DNA of 43,069 bases from Thiotrichaceae bacterium (GCA_026991755.1 JALXAX010000160.1:1-43069), one strand, 5' to 3'; positions 16,051-25,528 are shown, counted from the first letter of the stretch. The notes: generated from the sequence alone by a model not told the origin. Numbers and translations are program-made.

Positions 16051-19000
16051 ATGAGCGTATCAACATCATCTAATTCTCAAGTGCAGCCTTCTCAATATTC
16101 CCAAAGCATTGATGATGAGGATATGATCCTTCATGGTTCGATGTCTGTACAAAATCCCCTGCCTGATAACCTACTCATTTGTCATGAATGGGATAATAGG
16201 GTTAGATGGCAAGCGGGTGAGCGTTTACATCACCTGTTTGAACAACGTGTAGATCAATTTGAACGTGAAGCAAACGATGAGCACCTAGCAGTTGATTCAG
16301 AAAAGGCTCATTGGAGCTATCGACAGTTAGATCAACGCGCCAATCAGCTAGCGCGTTATTTGCTTTCTCAAGGTGTGGTAGCAGGTGATGTGGTAGGTTT
16401 GCTCTTTGATAAGAGTGAGCATAGCTATGTTTCTATGTTGGCAATCCAAAAAATCAATGCTATTTATGTACCGTTTGACCCTGCTTTCCCCCAGGATCGT
16501 ATTGCTTATATCGTTAAAGATGCTGAAGTAAAATCAATATTAACGCTGTCTCAATACACACCATTAACCCAACAAGCTATCTCTGAAAAAATAGCTTCAA
16601 AGCCACAAAACCCTCTTTTAGTCATTCCGCTGGATGATGCTACTACTGCGATTGATCAGCAGGCTGATAGCCGTCTAACTATTGATGAAACAGGCACAGC
16701 TGTTAATGAGTTGTGCTATATCATCTATACTTCTGGCTCTACAGGTCGTCCCAAAGGGGTGCCCATCACGCAGGCAAACATCTGTAACTTTATTCGAGTA
16801 GCAGCGGAGGTGTATGGCTATCAATCTTCTGATCGCGTATACCAAGGATTAACCATTGCTTTTGACTTTGCGGTTGAGGAAATCTGGGTTCCATTGGTGG
16901 TGGGCGCAACGTTAATCCCAAATTGCACAGGCAGTAGCCTGCTCGGACAAGATCTAGCTGACTTTTTAGTGAGCAATAAAGCCACTGCCATGTGCTGTGT
17001 GCCTACTTTGCTAGCCACTATTGAAGAGGATATTCCTGATTTACGTTTGCTGATTGTTTCAGGTGAGGCCTGCCCGCAAGATCTTATAACTCGCTGGCAT
17101 ACACCAAGCCGTACTATTCTCAATGCCTACGGCCCTACTGAGACAACCGTTACCGCAACGCTTGCCGTATCACGGCCTAATGAACCCGTTACTATCGGCA
17201 AACCTTTGCCCACGTACTCTGTCATTATTCTTGAGCCTGATTCTGAAACGGTTTTGCCCTTCGGTGAAGAAGGCGAAATAGCCGTAGCAGGCGTAGGCGT
17301 TGCAGACGGGTATTTGAACCGAGATGAGCAAACTCAAAAAGTCTTTATCAAGGATTTTTTAAACATTAAAAACAATCTGTCTGGGTTAATTTACCGAACA
17401 GGTGATCTTGGGCTTATTAATGAAAAGGGTAATATTGAATACCGTGGACGAATAGACTCTCAAGTAAAAATAAGAGGCTACCGTATTGAGCTGGCTGAGA
17501 TTGAATCTGTTCTTTTATCTATCCCTGAGGTCGCTCAAGCAGCGGTAGATACCTTCGAGCCACAAGCAGGAGCAAAGGAGTTAGTCGCCTATTTCACGTT
17601 ACATAGCGATACAGATGGCTCACCCAAAAAGCTATCCACCGACGTGCTAACTCATGCGTTGCGTGAAGTGCTTCCTAATTACATGATTCCTGCGTTCTAT
17701 GAGCATCTACCCAGACTGCCCATGATGGCAAGCGATAAGGTAGATAGAAAAGCACTGCCTGCACCTTCAGGCAAACGCATGAAGTCTACAAACAAAACAT
17801 ATGTAGCTCCTGAAACAGAAATGCAAACCACGCTTTCTCAAGCCCTGTCTGATTTATTAGAAGAAGATAACATTTCTGTAAAGGATGATTTCTTTAACGA
17901 CTTAGGTACTAGCTCATTGATGATGGCTCGCTATTGCTCCAAGATTCGACAATGCTTACCTCACGCTGATATTTCTATGCGAGATGTCTACACGCATCCG
18001 AATATCACTCAACTAGCGGGCTATTTAGATCATCAAACTGATACAGCCAAGCTTCAAACTCAAGAAAATATCTGTCACGAAACAAATAGAATACCTAGCA
18101 ATTTACAATATTACGCCTGTGGAGCGTTGCAATTTGCTAGTTATCTGGGTTTTCTGTTGCTATCTATCGCACTGTTGTTTCAAGTCGTACCATGGGTAGC
18201 TTCAGCCGATGGCGCTGTGCAGCTTTACTTACATCTAAGTACTTTCCTGGCAGGGCTATTTTTCACCTGGACGGGGTTGGCCATTGCCACAAAATGGTTA
18301 CTCATTGGTAAATGGAAAGCAGAGGCAATCCCTATTTGGGGTATTCGGTATTATCGCTTTTGGCTAGTTAAACTGCTGTTACAAAATAACCCGGTGATGC
18401 TCTTTAAAGGCTATCCGCTGTACAACCTTTATTTGAGATTATTGGGTGCGAAAATAGGCCGTAATGTAGTGATCGAATGCCATATCCCCCCACTTTGTAG
18501 CGATTTGATTACTATTGGTGATCATACGGTTGTAAGAAATAACACGATTTTGGTGACCTATAAAGCCATTGCCAATACGCTTTACACGGGTGCTATTACC
18601 TTGGGTAATCATGTCATTGTCGGTGAAGGTAGCGTTATTGACATGAATACCACCATGGAAGATAGCTCACAGCTAGGACATGCTTCCTGCTTGCGTGAAG
18701 GCCAAACCATTCCCAAAGGCAAGCGCTACCATGGTAATCCTGCAGAAGAAACTACCACTGATTTCAGTACGCCTGATGCGCATCATGTTAGCGCACTTAG
18801 GCAAGTGGTTTTCTCTCTAGGACAGCTACTCAACCGCTTTATGGGTATCGTGCCACTTAGCCTGATGGGTATTTTCTTTCTGGTTTCACTGGGTGTACCC
18901 GAGTCTTCTACTATCACTGCTCGCTGGGTATTGCATATATTAACCCTCGCTACCATCGGCTTTACTGTACTATTTTTCATCGGCTTTATATCCAATACGC

Positions 19001-20202
19001 TTGTGCCCAGAGCACTTAACAAGCTTTTGAAAGTTGATCAACCTTACGTGCTTTACGGCTTTCATTACGTGGTGGCTAAACAAATACAGCGCTTGGGTCA
19101 TTCCACTTATTTCACCCTGCTGTTTGGTGATAGCTCTTTCATTGTTCATTATATGAAATGGGTCGGCTATCAATTGCGCCGTGTAATTCAAACGGGCTCT
19201 AATTTCGGTTTAGAACATAAGCATGACAACCCGTATTTATGTAGTGTAGGTTCTGGCACAATGATTTCTGATGGCTTCACTATGCTTAATATTCAGGAAT
19301 CCAGCACCACTTTTAAGCTTTCCCGTACGACAGTGGGCGATGATAGCTTTGTCGGCAATAATGTTTATTATCCATCTGAGGGAAAAACAGGAAATAACTG
19401 CCTCATTGCAACCAAAGCCATGGTTCCTGTAGATGGCTCTGTTCGTGAAAACGTGGGCTTACTAGGCTCTCCGAGTTTTGAAATCCCCAGAAATCCGCCT
19501 GATAGAGAACTTTCTACGAACGCTATCAAAGAGCAGAAAAAACAACTAACCAGAAAAAACAAACACAACCTGATAACCATGGCATTGTTTCTAGCTAGTG
19601 GGTTTCTCTATCTATTTATTAGTCTGTTAGTTACTTATTTTCTCATTCAAACCCAGCATATAAATTTTGCTCTCATACTGAGTAGCACTCTTGGTTTTGG
19701 TGTCTTTAGCATTGCTTATTTTATCTTTTGGGAGCGGGCAGTCTATGCTTTTAGAAAAATGACACCCCTTCATGTTTCAATTTATGATCCTTCTTATTGG
19801 CAAGTCGAGCGTGTATGGAAGTTTTCTGAGACTCTATTAAGAAGCCTATGGTTAGGTACACCTTTTCGCAGCATTATTCATCGGCTGTTAGGTATCAAAG
19901 TAGGCAAGAAACTATTTGACGACGGGCTGTACGTATCCGAAAAAACATTGGTTGAAATTGGCGATTATTGTAACTTCAATATCCATAGCGTTTTGCAGTC
20001 ACATTCGCTGGAAGATGGCATTTATAAATCAGACAAAATCAAAGTGGGGCACAGGTGCTCTATAGAATGTAACGCGTTTATCCATTATGGAGTGACAATC
20101 AATGATGATGTTGTTATCCATGCAGACGCTTTCGTTATGAAAGGTGAAACCCTCTCTGAACATTCAACATGGGGAGGCAACCCTGCGAAAAAGTTAGTGT
20201 AG
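16051..20202 (+). CDS. Membrane-embedded single-module NRPS of the epsilon-poly-lysine synthetase (Pls) type
   Basis: 1383 residues. The adenylation domain spans about 55-570, with YTSGSTGRPKG near 227, AFDFAVEEIW near 270, NAYGPTETT near 358, YRTGDLG, GRIDSQVKIRGYR and a DRKALP lysine near 566. A thiolation domain follows with the phosphopantetheine serine in LGTSSLM (about Ser622). There is no condensation or thioesterase domain. Instead there are six membrane segments in pairs (about 687-750, 920-987, 1174-1230) alternating with three left-handed beta-helix domains (about 799-904, 1057-1147, 1277-1383) containing IG/VG-D/N-x-x-x-V/I repeats. This is the order known for Pls, which polymerises free lysine. 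By alignment to GrsA I read the pocket as D-F-E-C-I-S-A-V-T-K. With an EctB-like neighbour, a diaminobutyrate homopolymer is the leading product hypothesis; lysine or another diamino acid is possible. Confidence 0.93.
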   Translation: MSVSTSSNSQVQPSQYSQSIDDEDMILHGSMSVQNPLPDNLLICHEWDNRVRWQAGERLHHLFEQRVDQFEREANDEHLAVDSEKAHWSYRQLDQRANQLARYLLSQGVVAGDVVGLLFDKSEHSYVSMLAIQKINAIYVPFDPAFPQDRIAYIVKDAEVKSILTLSQYTPLTQQAISEKIASKPQNPLLVIPLDDATTAIDQQADSRLTIDETGTAVNELCYIIYTSGSTGRPKGVPITQANICNFIRVAAEVYGYQSSDRVYQGLTIAFDFAVEEIWVPLVVGATLIPNCTGSSLLGQDLADFLVSNKATAMCCVPTLLATIEEDIPDLRLLIVSGEACPQDLITRWHTPSRTILNAYGPTETTVTATLAVSRPNEPVTIGKPLPTYSVIILEPDSETVLPFGEEGEIAVAGVGVADGYLNRDEQTQKVFIKDFLNIKNNLSGLIYRTGDLGLINEKGNIEYRGRIDSQVKIRGYRIELAEIESVLLSIPEVAQAAVDTFEPQAGAKELVAYFTLHSDTDGSPKKLSTDVLTHALREVLPNYMIPAFYEHLPRLPMMASDKVDRKALPAPSGKRMKSTNKTYVAPETEMQTTLSQALSDLLEEDNISVKDDFFNDLGTSSLMMARYCSKIRQCLPHADISMRDVYTHPNITQLAGYLDHQTDTAKLQTQENICHETNRIPSNLQYYACGALQFASYLGFLLLSIALLFQVVPWVASADGAVQLYLHLSTFLAGLFFTWTGLAIATKWLLIGKWKAEAIPIWGIRYYRFWLVKLLLQNNPVMLFKGYPLYNLYLRLLGAKIGRNVVIECHIPPLCSDLITIGDHTVVRNNTILVTYKAIANTLYTGAITLGNHVIVGEGSVIDMNTTMEDSSQLGHASCLREGQTIPKGKRYHGNPAEETTTDFSTPDAHHVSALRQVVFSLGQLLNRFMGIVPLSLMGIFFLVSLGVPESSTITARWVLHILTLATIGFTVLFFIGFISNTLVPRALNKLLKVDQPYVLYGFHYVVAKQIQRLGHSTYFTLLFGDSSFIVHYMKWVGYQLRRVIQTGSNFGLEHKHDNPYLCSVGSGTMISDGFTMLNIQESSTTFKLSRTTVGDDSFVGNNVYYPSEGKTGNNCLIATKAMVPVDGSVRENVGLLGSPSFEIPRNPPDRELSTNAIKEQKKQLTRKNKHNLITMALFLASGFLYLFISLLVTYFLIQTQHINFALILSSTLGFGVFSIAYFIFWERAVYAFRKMTPLHVSIYDPSYWQVERVWKFSETLLRSLWLGTPFRSIIHRLLGIKVGKKLFDDGLYVSEKTLVEIGDYCNFNIHSVLQSHSLEDGIYKSDKIKVGHRCSIECNAFIHYGVTINDDVVIHADAFVMKGETLSEHSTWGGNPAKKLV

Positions 20203-20239
20203 CGAAACAAATTGGATTTATATGGCCAAGGAGGCCAGT

Positions 20240-21295
20240 ATGATAAAAATACTTTTAGCTAGTTTTATAATGCTAAATCTTGGCAACCCTTCGTTTGCAT
20301 CTGAGATCAAGCAAAGCCTTGATGACGTTTGGCAGAAAATGGATTTGCAGCCAACTCAGGACGCTACACACTTGTCTCACGATGATGACGAGCAAGATAT
20401 TCTAGAGGTAGAAGGCGTTGTCGTCCTGCGTTCTGACTCATCTTCTATGACATCCTCCCGATACGGTACAGACCCCTATGCACTTGTTGATGTGGATTTC
20501 ACACCTAATGAGAAGCTAGGGATTTCTCTCGCCTTATTTCAGTCTAAGAACTTCGATCTCGATGAAGCGGCGGTTACATGGCATGTATTACCCGATAATA
20601 AACTCAACATCTCAGCAGGTCGACAGTACGTTAGTTTTGGAAGTTTCGATACTGCTATGGTCTCTTCTCCACTAACAGAAATAATGGGAATCACCCGCAG
20701 TGATAAGGTATTAAACATAAACACAATGCGTGGCTCGTTTGATACAACGGCCTATATTTTTGATAGCTCATCTTTTGCCGATGACCGTAAAAATAATTCT
20801 CTCGATTATGGTCTGAGCTTAGATTATGGCGATGGTGATGACGGTGTGAATACTATCGGTATTTCTTACATCAGTAACTTAGCAAGTTCTGATCAGTTCT
20901 CATCAGAAGCCATTGATATTGATATTCCTGGAGTTGCACTACACAGCTCTATCGCATTTGGTTCGTCTATTGATTTAATCCTAGAACATATACGCACCAC
21001 AAAATCATTGAAAAACGGAGATCTTGATGGAGAAATTACTCAACGAGCGCGTCCTTCTGTTTCTCAAGTTGAAATTAATATTGATCTAAAACGTTCACGC
21101 CTCTTAGCGTTAGCATGGAATAAAACTAGTGGCACTGAAGAGCTAATAGAAGATAATATTCGTAAATATGTTGGTGTTACCTATAGCCAATCACTGTACA
21201 AAGCCTTAACGGGTGCCATCGAACTTGCCAGATATACCCATTCAAATGATGAGAGTAACAACTCTGTTAACCTTCAAGTCATCTATTCATTTTAA
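20240..21295 (+). CDS. LbtU-like outer-membrane beta-barrel protein of the NRPS cluster
   Basis: I place the start at the ATG at 20240, because AAGGAGG at 20228-20234 is ideally spaced; an ATG at 20222 lies upstream of that site. The 351-residue product has a signal peptide (MIKILLASFIMLNLG..SFAS). An acidic Asp-rich stretch follows, then alternating beta-strand patterns to a terminal aromatic (LQVIYSF), as in outer-membrane barrels. GRQYVSFGSFDTAMVSSPLT followed by EIMGITR resembles the LbtU family, whose Legionella member is a siderophore receptor/porin. It lies 37 bp after the NRPS stop on the same strand, so co-expression is likely. It may pass the NRPS product through the outer membrane, outward or inward. 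The family call is by motif; direction of transport is unknown. Confidence 0.82.
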   Translation: MIKILLASFIMLNLGNPSFASEIKQSLDDVWQKMDLQPTQDATHLSHDDDEQDILEVEGVVVLRSDSSSMTSSRYGTDPYALVDVDFTPNEKLGISLALFQSKNFDLDEAAVTWHVLPDNKLNISAGRQYVSFGSFDTAMVSSPLTEIMGITRSDKVLNINTMRGSFDTTAYIFDSSSFADDRKNNSLDYGLSLDYGDGDDGVNTIGISYISNLASSDQFSSEAIDIDIPGVALHSSIAFGSSIDLILEHIRTTKSLKNGDLDGEITQRARPSVSQVEINIDLKRSRLLALAWNKTSGTEELIEDNIRKYVGVTYSQSLYKALTGAIELARYTHSNDESNNSVNLQVIYSF

Positions 21296-21308
21296 TCACG
21301 ATTAAAAT
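21289..21308. terminator. AT-rich hairpin between convergent genes
   Basis: ATTTTAAT-CACG-ATTAAAAT is a perfect 8-bp stem covering the stop codon of the barrel gene, immediately before the end of the convergent PPTase gene. It is symmetrical and could act weakly on both strands, but the stem has no G-C pairs. Confidence 0.4.
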
Positions 21309-21309
21309 A

Positions 21310-22020
21310 CTAAGAATAAGCCAGTGCAAGCGTAGCCGTATGCTGATCATCTATTTCTAGTTCTATGATTTTAGCCTTCTCAAGGCTTTCTGTATTTATC
21401 TTAGATTGCAGATTAATGATGTTTTCCCCATTAAGTACTTGATCAACACAAAACGAGCGGGGATCCATTGAAAAACCAGTACCCAACATCTTGAGTACCG
21501 ATTCCTTAATCGTCCAGATTCGGTAGAACATTTTATTCCTTAATATCTGATCACAGCTCTCAAGACATTCATACTCCCGTCTACAGAAAACAGTTTCTGC
21601 AATTGCTAGAGGATCAATATGCTTATCATCTCGCTCTATATCAATTCCAATTGGAGTATTTTCAGCTAGTGCATATAACGTTATATCACTACAGTGGGAA
21701 ACAGAGAAACGTAGACTAGTCGTTGGATAACTAATTACTGGACGCCCTGTCTTTGTATAAGAAAACTTGATGATACTTGGCGAACATCCAAGCTTTTTAC
21801 CCAGCAACTGCCGTAGCATAGAGCGAGTGACGACAAACTGATGACGGTTTTCTTCGTGTTTAAACTGAGTTAATCGGCGTTGTTCATCATCAGAAAGCAA
21901 CTTGATATGATCATCCGTACTAGCAGAAAGACTAGTATTAAATAACCATATATCGAGCTTCTTATCCTTAAACGTATCAACAGCATTGGGAGTCGTGAGC
22001 TTTCTTATTCTCGACCACAT
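21310..22020 (-). CDS. Sfp-type 4'-phosphopantetheinyl transferase
   Basis: 236 residues with the Sfp/EntD signature motifs: FSVSHCSDITLYAL, IGIDIERDD (Mg-binding Asp and Glu), and FYRIWTIKESVLKMLGTGF, corresponding to W-x-x-KE-A-x-x-K. LNGEN and the C-terminal strands complete the fold. Such enzymes attach phosphopantetheine from CoA to carrier-protein serines. The gene is convergent with the NRPS cluster and ends 14 bp from it. Its likely client is the thiolation serine of the NRPS, since Sfp-type enzymes commonly accompany NRPS genes while AcpS serves fatty acid synthesis. A GAAGG about 9 nt upstream may serve as ribosome site. Confidence 0.92.
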   Translation of the reverse strand: MWSRIRKLTTPNAVDTFKDKKLDIWLFNTSLSASTDDHIKLLSDDEQRRLTQFKHEENRHQFVVTRSMLRQLLGKKLGCSPSIIKFSYTKTGRPVISYPTTSLRFSVSHCSDITLYALAENTPIGIDIERDDKHIDPLAIAETVFCRREYECLESCDQILRNKMFYRIWTIKESVLKMLGTGFSMDPRSFCVDQVLNGENIINLQSKINTESLEKAKIIELEIDDQHTATLALAYS

Positions 22021-22350
22021 AAGTACGCCTTCATTTTAATTCCCTAAGGATTCATGCTAGGAATTATAGATCAATCATTCATTTAATTTGTATGAATGTG
22101 AATCTCATAGTGAAAAAAAATAACTTCTAAATAGCTAAAATTATTCACTATATCAACATGTACAACTAACAATCACCACTATTTATATTTTTTATATGAA
22201 CTTTATAATTAATTTGATGACTAAGTCTTAACATAACCAGTAAACATTTTGAAAACAAACCAGTGGGTCACAACGTAGATAGGTATAAGTCGGGCTTTTT
22301 CTTACTACCTAGATACTACGTATAACAAAATATATAATGTGGGATTATTC

Positions 22351-22386
22351 GCCACCAACACCTTATTTGTTGGTGGCTTTTTTTTT
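22351..22386 (+). terminator. Strong intrinsic terminator on the plus strand
   Basis: GCCACCAACA (22351-22360) pairs perfectly with TGTTGGTGGC (22368-22377) around a 7-nt loop, followed by nine T residues. No plus-strand gene ends nearby. It may stop readthrough from the NRPS operon through the antisense of the PPTase gene, or end a small RNA started within 22030-22340. Confidence 0.8.
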
Positions 22387-22500
22387 GGGTGTTCATATCA
22401 CACGCCCTGTATACAAAGACATCTATCAACCCTCTTCGACTGACTGGCTATGTGAAAAAATCATTAAGGATCAAGATACTGCAAAACAGAGCAGACACAA

Positions 22501-22527
22501 AAAAGGGATGCTAAAAACATCCCTTTT
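22501..22527 (-). terminator. Terminator of the fba end of the central-carbon cluster
   Basis: AAAAGGGATG and CATCCCTTTT form a perfect stem with a 7-nt loop about 25 bp after the fba stop. In the minus direction it is followed by a run of T. The A/T flanks on both sides would allow bidirectional action. Confidence 0.8.
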
Positions 22528-22552
22528 TCTAATGTCTTAATAAATTAATCTA

Positions 22553-23620
22553 TTAAGAGATTTTCTGATCCAACTCACCAGATGCATAACGCTGTGACAT
22601 TTCATCAAGAGAGTGAATCTTACCAATCTTGCTAGCCATACCCGCAGAGTTAAATGCTTCATAACGCGCCTGACAAATATCTTTCATTGCATTAGTAGCT
22701 TCTTTTAAGAACTTACGTGGGTCAAAGTTAGATGGGTTCTCTTGTAAGTGCTTACGAACAGAGCCAGTAGATGCCATACGTAAATCCGTATCGATATTAA
22801 CTTTGGTAACACCGCTCTTAAGACCTTCAACGATTTCTGCAACAGGTACACCGTAAGTCTGTCCCATATCACCACCGTAATTATTGATGATTTCTAACCA
22901 TTCTTGTGGCACTGATGATGAACCGTGCATAACAAGGTGAGTATTAGGAAGACGCTCATGGATTTCTTTAATACGGTCAATACGCAAGATTTCACCTGTA
23001 GGCTCTTGAGTAAATTTATAAGCACCATGTGAAGTACCGATAGCAATTGCTAGTGCATCAACGTTAGTTGCTTTAACAAAGTCAGCCGCTTCTTCAACAG
23101 AAGTTAGAAGCATGTCTAGGTCTAATTTACCTTCTGCTCCGTGTCCGTCTTCTTCGCCCATCTCACCAGTTTCTAGTGAACCTAAACAACCTAGCTCGCC
23201 TTCAACCGATACACCACCAGCGTGAGCCATTTTCACAACTTCAGCGGTAACGCCTGCGTTGTATTCAAATGATGCTGGAGTCTTACAATCTGCTTCTAAT
23301 GAACCATCCATCATGACTGATGTGAAACCAGACTGGATTGAACGCAAACATACTGCTGGCTCAGATCCGTGATCCTGGTGCATAACAACAGGAATATGTG
23401 GGTACATTTCAGTTGCCGCAATAATTAGGTGACGTAGGAAAGGCTCGCCCGCGTAACCACGTGCGCCTGCAGAACCCTGCATGATAACAGGAGAATCAAC
23501 AGCATCAGCAGCTTCCATGATGGCGTGAACCTGCTCCATGTTGTTTACGTTAAATGCTGGCAATCCATAACCATTTTCTGCTGCGTGATCTAGCAGCTGT
23601 CTCATTGAAATTAGGGCCAT
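22553..23620 (-). CDS. fba: Class II fructose-1,6-bisphosphate aldolase, Calvin-cycle subtype
   Basis: The zinc-dependent enzyme cleaves or forms fructose 1,6-bisphosphate. Motifs are [28 protein letters not shown] (catalytic/zinc), [29 protein letters not shown] (zinc His), [10 protein letters not shown] and NIDTDLR. I choose the ATG at 23620 because AAGGAGG lies upstream at ideal spacing; the frame is open 27 codons further into the intergenic gap. The resulting 355 residues match the Calvin-cycle/CbbA subtype. It is the last gene after pyk, with a terminator behind it. Confidence 0.96.
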   Translation of the reverse strand: MALISMRQLLDHAAENGYGLPAFNVNNMEQVHAIMEAADAVDSPVIMQGSAGARGYAGEPFLRHLIIAATEMYPHIPVVMHQDHGSEPAVCLRSIQSGFTSVMMDGSLEADCKTPASFEYNAGVTAEVVKMAHAGGVSVEGELGCLGSLETGEMGEEDGHGAEGKLDLDMLLTSVEEAADFVKATNVDALAIAIGTSHGAYKFTQEPTGEILRIDRIKEIHERLPNTHLVMHGSSSVPQEWLEIINNYGGDMGQTYGVPVAEIVEGLKSGVTKVNIDTDLRMASTGSVRKHLQENPSNFDPRKFLKEATNAMKDICQARYEAFNSAGMASKIGKIHSLDEMSQRYASGELDQKIS

Positions 23621-23675
23621 GTGGTCCTCCTTTGTAACTATTAAAAGTAAATAAAAATTGAGTTGATTATAACCA

Positions 23676-25121
23676 TTAGTCGACGTTATGTTCACCAACA
23701 CGAATGATTTTCAGCATATTGGTTCCACCGCCTGCTCCTGCTATGTCACCCTTGGTAACAATAACCAGATCGCGGTTTTTAACGATGCCTTCTTCAATCA
23801 TGTGTTCTACGCAAATGCGATTGGCTTCTTTCAAGTCAGTTAATGATTTTTTCTTGATTTTAACGGGATAAACACCGCGATAAATACTAACACGTCTACA
23901 CGTTCTGCGATGAGTAGTCAGAGCATATATAGGGATACCTGAACTAATTCTAGACATCCAACGAGCAGTTGCCCCTGATTCGGTCAATGCCGCTACCGCT
24001 TTTACACGCATTTGGTTAGCGATATACATCGACCCCATGGCAATGGCTTCATCTTCACGTAAGAACTCTTCACCTATACGATGCGTTGATTCAGTGGCTT
24101 GTTTACTAAGCTCAGCTTCTGCACAAATCTCAGCCATTGCTTTGACTACTTTAGCAGGATGCTGCCCCGCTGCGGTCTCACCCGATAACATAACTGCATC
24201 GGTACCATCCATGACAGCATTGGCTACATCAAAGACTTCTGCACGCGTTGGGATCGGGTTGTCAATCATGCTTTCCATCATTTGTGTTGCAGTGATGACC
24301 GCTTTATCCAGTTCACGTGATCGCTTTATCAACATTTTTTGCATTTGAGGTAAGTTCGCGTCACCAATCTCAACACCCAAATCACCACGAGCCACCATGA
24401 TGACATCAGAAGCTCTGATCAAATCATCAAGTACAGGCTGTATAACAGACTCTGCACGCTCTACTTTTGCAACAATCGCAGCACTACCACCTGCATCCGC
24501 TAGTAGCTTTCGAGCATAATCTAAGTCACCTGCATTTCGTGGAAACGAGACGGCCAGAAAGTCAACTTGCATTTCAGCTGCTAGTTTAATATCTTTTTTG
24601 TCTTTCTCCGTTAATGCTTCAGCGGATAAACCACCACCACGACGATTAATACCTTTATTATCTGAGAGCTCCCAGCTATTAATAACCGTAGTAAAGACTT
24701 TACCATCTTCAACTTTATTAACAGCTAAAACTAACCGACCATCATCCAGCCAAAGTTCATCACCTTCGTTAACATCTTCAGCTAGTTTCTTATAGGCAAC
24801 ACCCACCTGGTTTTGATCACCTTCATCACGACCTAGGTTCACATCTAGGATGAAGGTATCACCCATATTGAGGAATATTTTTCCATCTTTAAATCGTTCG
24901 ATGCGAATCTTTGGACCTTGTAAGTCACCCAGTATTGCAACCGTACGCTTATGCTTTTTGGCAAATTTATGGATTAGCCGAGCACGTTCTTTATGATCTT
25001 CGGGGGAACCATGTGAAAAGTTCATTCGTACAACGTCTACACCCGCAATAACCAATTCTTCAATTGACTCAGGTGTGGTCGTGGAAGGACCCAAAGTTGC
25101 TACTATTTTTGTTCTTCTCAT
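23676..25121 (-). CDS. pyk: Pyruvate kinase
   Basis: The enzyme converts phosphoenolpyruvate and ADP to pyruvate and ATP. Motifs are [24 protein letters not shown], the active-site [43 protein letters not shown] and [13 protein letters not shown]. The allosteric C-terminal domain ends [15 protein letters not shown]. 481 residues, type II-like by length. It lies between pgk and fba on the same strand. The 407-bp gap to pgk contains a MITE and palindromes, so transcript continuity from pgk is uncertain. Confidence 0.96.
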   Translation of the reverse strand: MRRTKIVATLGPSTTTPESIEELVIAGVDVVRMNFSHGSPEDHKERARLIHKFAKKHKRTVAILGDLQGPKIRIERFKDGKIFLNMGDTFILDVNLGRDEGDQNQVGVAYKKLAEDVNEGDELWLDDGRLVLAVNKVEDGKVFTTVINSWELSDNKGINRRGGGLSAEALTEKDKKDIKLAAEMQVDFLAVSFPRNAGDLDYARKLLADAGGSAAIVAKVERAESVIQPVLDDLIRASDVIMVARGDLGVEIGDANLPQMQKMLIKRSRELDKAVITATQMMESMIDNPIPTRAEVFDVANAVMDGTDAVMLSGETAAGQHPAKVVKAMAEICAEAELSKQATESTHRIGEEFLREDEAIAMGSMYIANQMRVKAVAALTESGATARWMSRISSGIPIYALTTHRRTCRRVSIYRGVYPVKIKKKSLTDLKEANRICVEHMIEEGIVKNRDLVIVTKGDIAGAGGGTNMLKIIRVGEHNVD

Positions 25122-25150
25122 ACAACCTTTGTATTTTCTGATAGAAGAAG

Positions 25151-25182
25151 CTCCACAGCGAATTTGTAAATTCGCCGTGGAG
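25151..25182. repeat. Long hairpin in the pyk leader
   Basis: CTCCACAGCGAATTT pairs with AAATTCGCCGTGGAG with a single mismatch, 30 bp upstream of the pyk start. In the pyk direction there is no T-run after it, so it is more likely a leader structure or repeat than a terminator. Confidence 0.5.
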
Positions 25183-25199
25183 TACTTTTTATAATTATA

Positions 25200-25358
25200 G
25201 AGACCTTTGCATGAAAGGATGGCGAGAGAAAAATGAGCGTAATTTTCTCTATTTTTGCTAAAAAAGAGGGTAATAGCCGAGCTATTAGCCGAATTTTTAG
25301 CAGAAAGAGAGGAAATTCAAGCCATTTTTATCCGTCATATCTTTCGTGCAAAGGTCTC
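25200..25358. mobile_element. MITE family 3 with 5-bp target duplication
   Basis: The 159-bp element begins GAGACCTTTGCATGAAAGGA and ends CTTTCGTGCAAAGGTCTC, an inverted repeat with few mismatches. TTATA is duplicated exactly at 25195-25199 and 25359-25363. The interior is itself partly palindromic (GGTAATAGCCGAGCTATTAG). It encodes nothing and lies between pgk and pyk. Confidence 0.85.
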
Positions 25359-25411
25359 TTATACAATTTATGACATGCTCAGTTCAACTGGGCATGTATC
25401 ATATTAATGGA

Positions 25412-25516
25412 TTAAAAAGCTATCGCTTATACATCGGAAACGAGCTTCGACCCGTTAAGCCGAGAGTGAAACTCAGTTTCAAACATATGCCGATACTTAT
25501 GGGACTATTAATATAA
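25412..25516. repeat. Palindromic repeat downstream of pgk
   Basis: ATTAATGG near 25404 faces CTATTAAT near 25504, with GCTTATACATCGG and CCGATACTTATG nested inside. The central part (GACCCGTTAAGCCGAG) recalls the sequence at 33592-33630. It looks like a degraded relative of that element. Confidence 0.4.
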
Positions 25517-25528
25517 TTAAAAAAGTAA

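Larger units (their letters stand above)
22021..22552. other. Intergenic region between PPTase and fba
   Basis: No supported protein gene. The stretch is AT-rich and holds the PPTase promoter region, a plus-strand intrinsic terminator (22351-22386), a short copy of the family 2 repeat (about 22436-22476) and the fba operon terminator. TATAAT occurs at 22204 and 22333, without clear -35 boxes. Confidence 0.55.

Noticed and set aside
14672..20202. Ectoine biosynthesis operon
   Set aside because: Only the EctB-like step is present; the neighbours are an NRPS and a barrel, with no ectA or ectC.
16051..21295. Classic siderophore NRPS cluster
   Set aside because: There is no condensation domain, thioesterase, catechol or hydroxamate gene, and I found no Fur-box-like site upstream. 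The LbtU-like barrel alone does not establish iron transport.
22337..22540. 67-codon plus-strand ORF after the PPTase gene
   Set aside because: It runs through two terminator hairpins and a repeat fragment.
25200..25358. Terminator between pgk and pyk
   Set aside because: The inverted repeat is a MITE with a TTATA target duplication and has no adjacent T-run.
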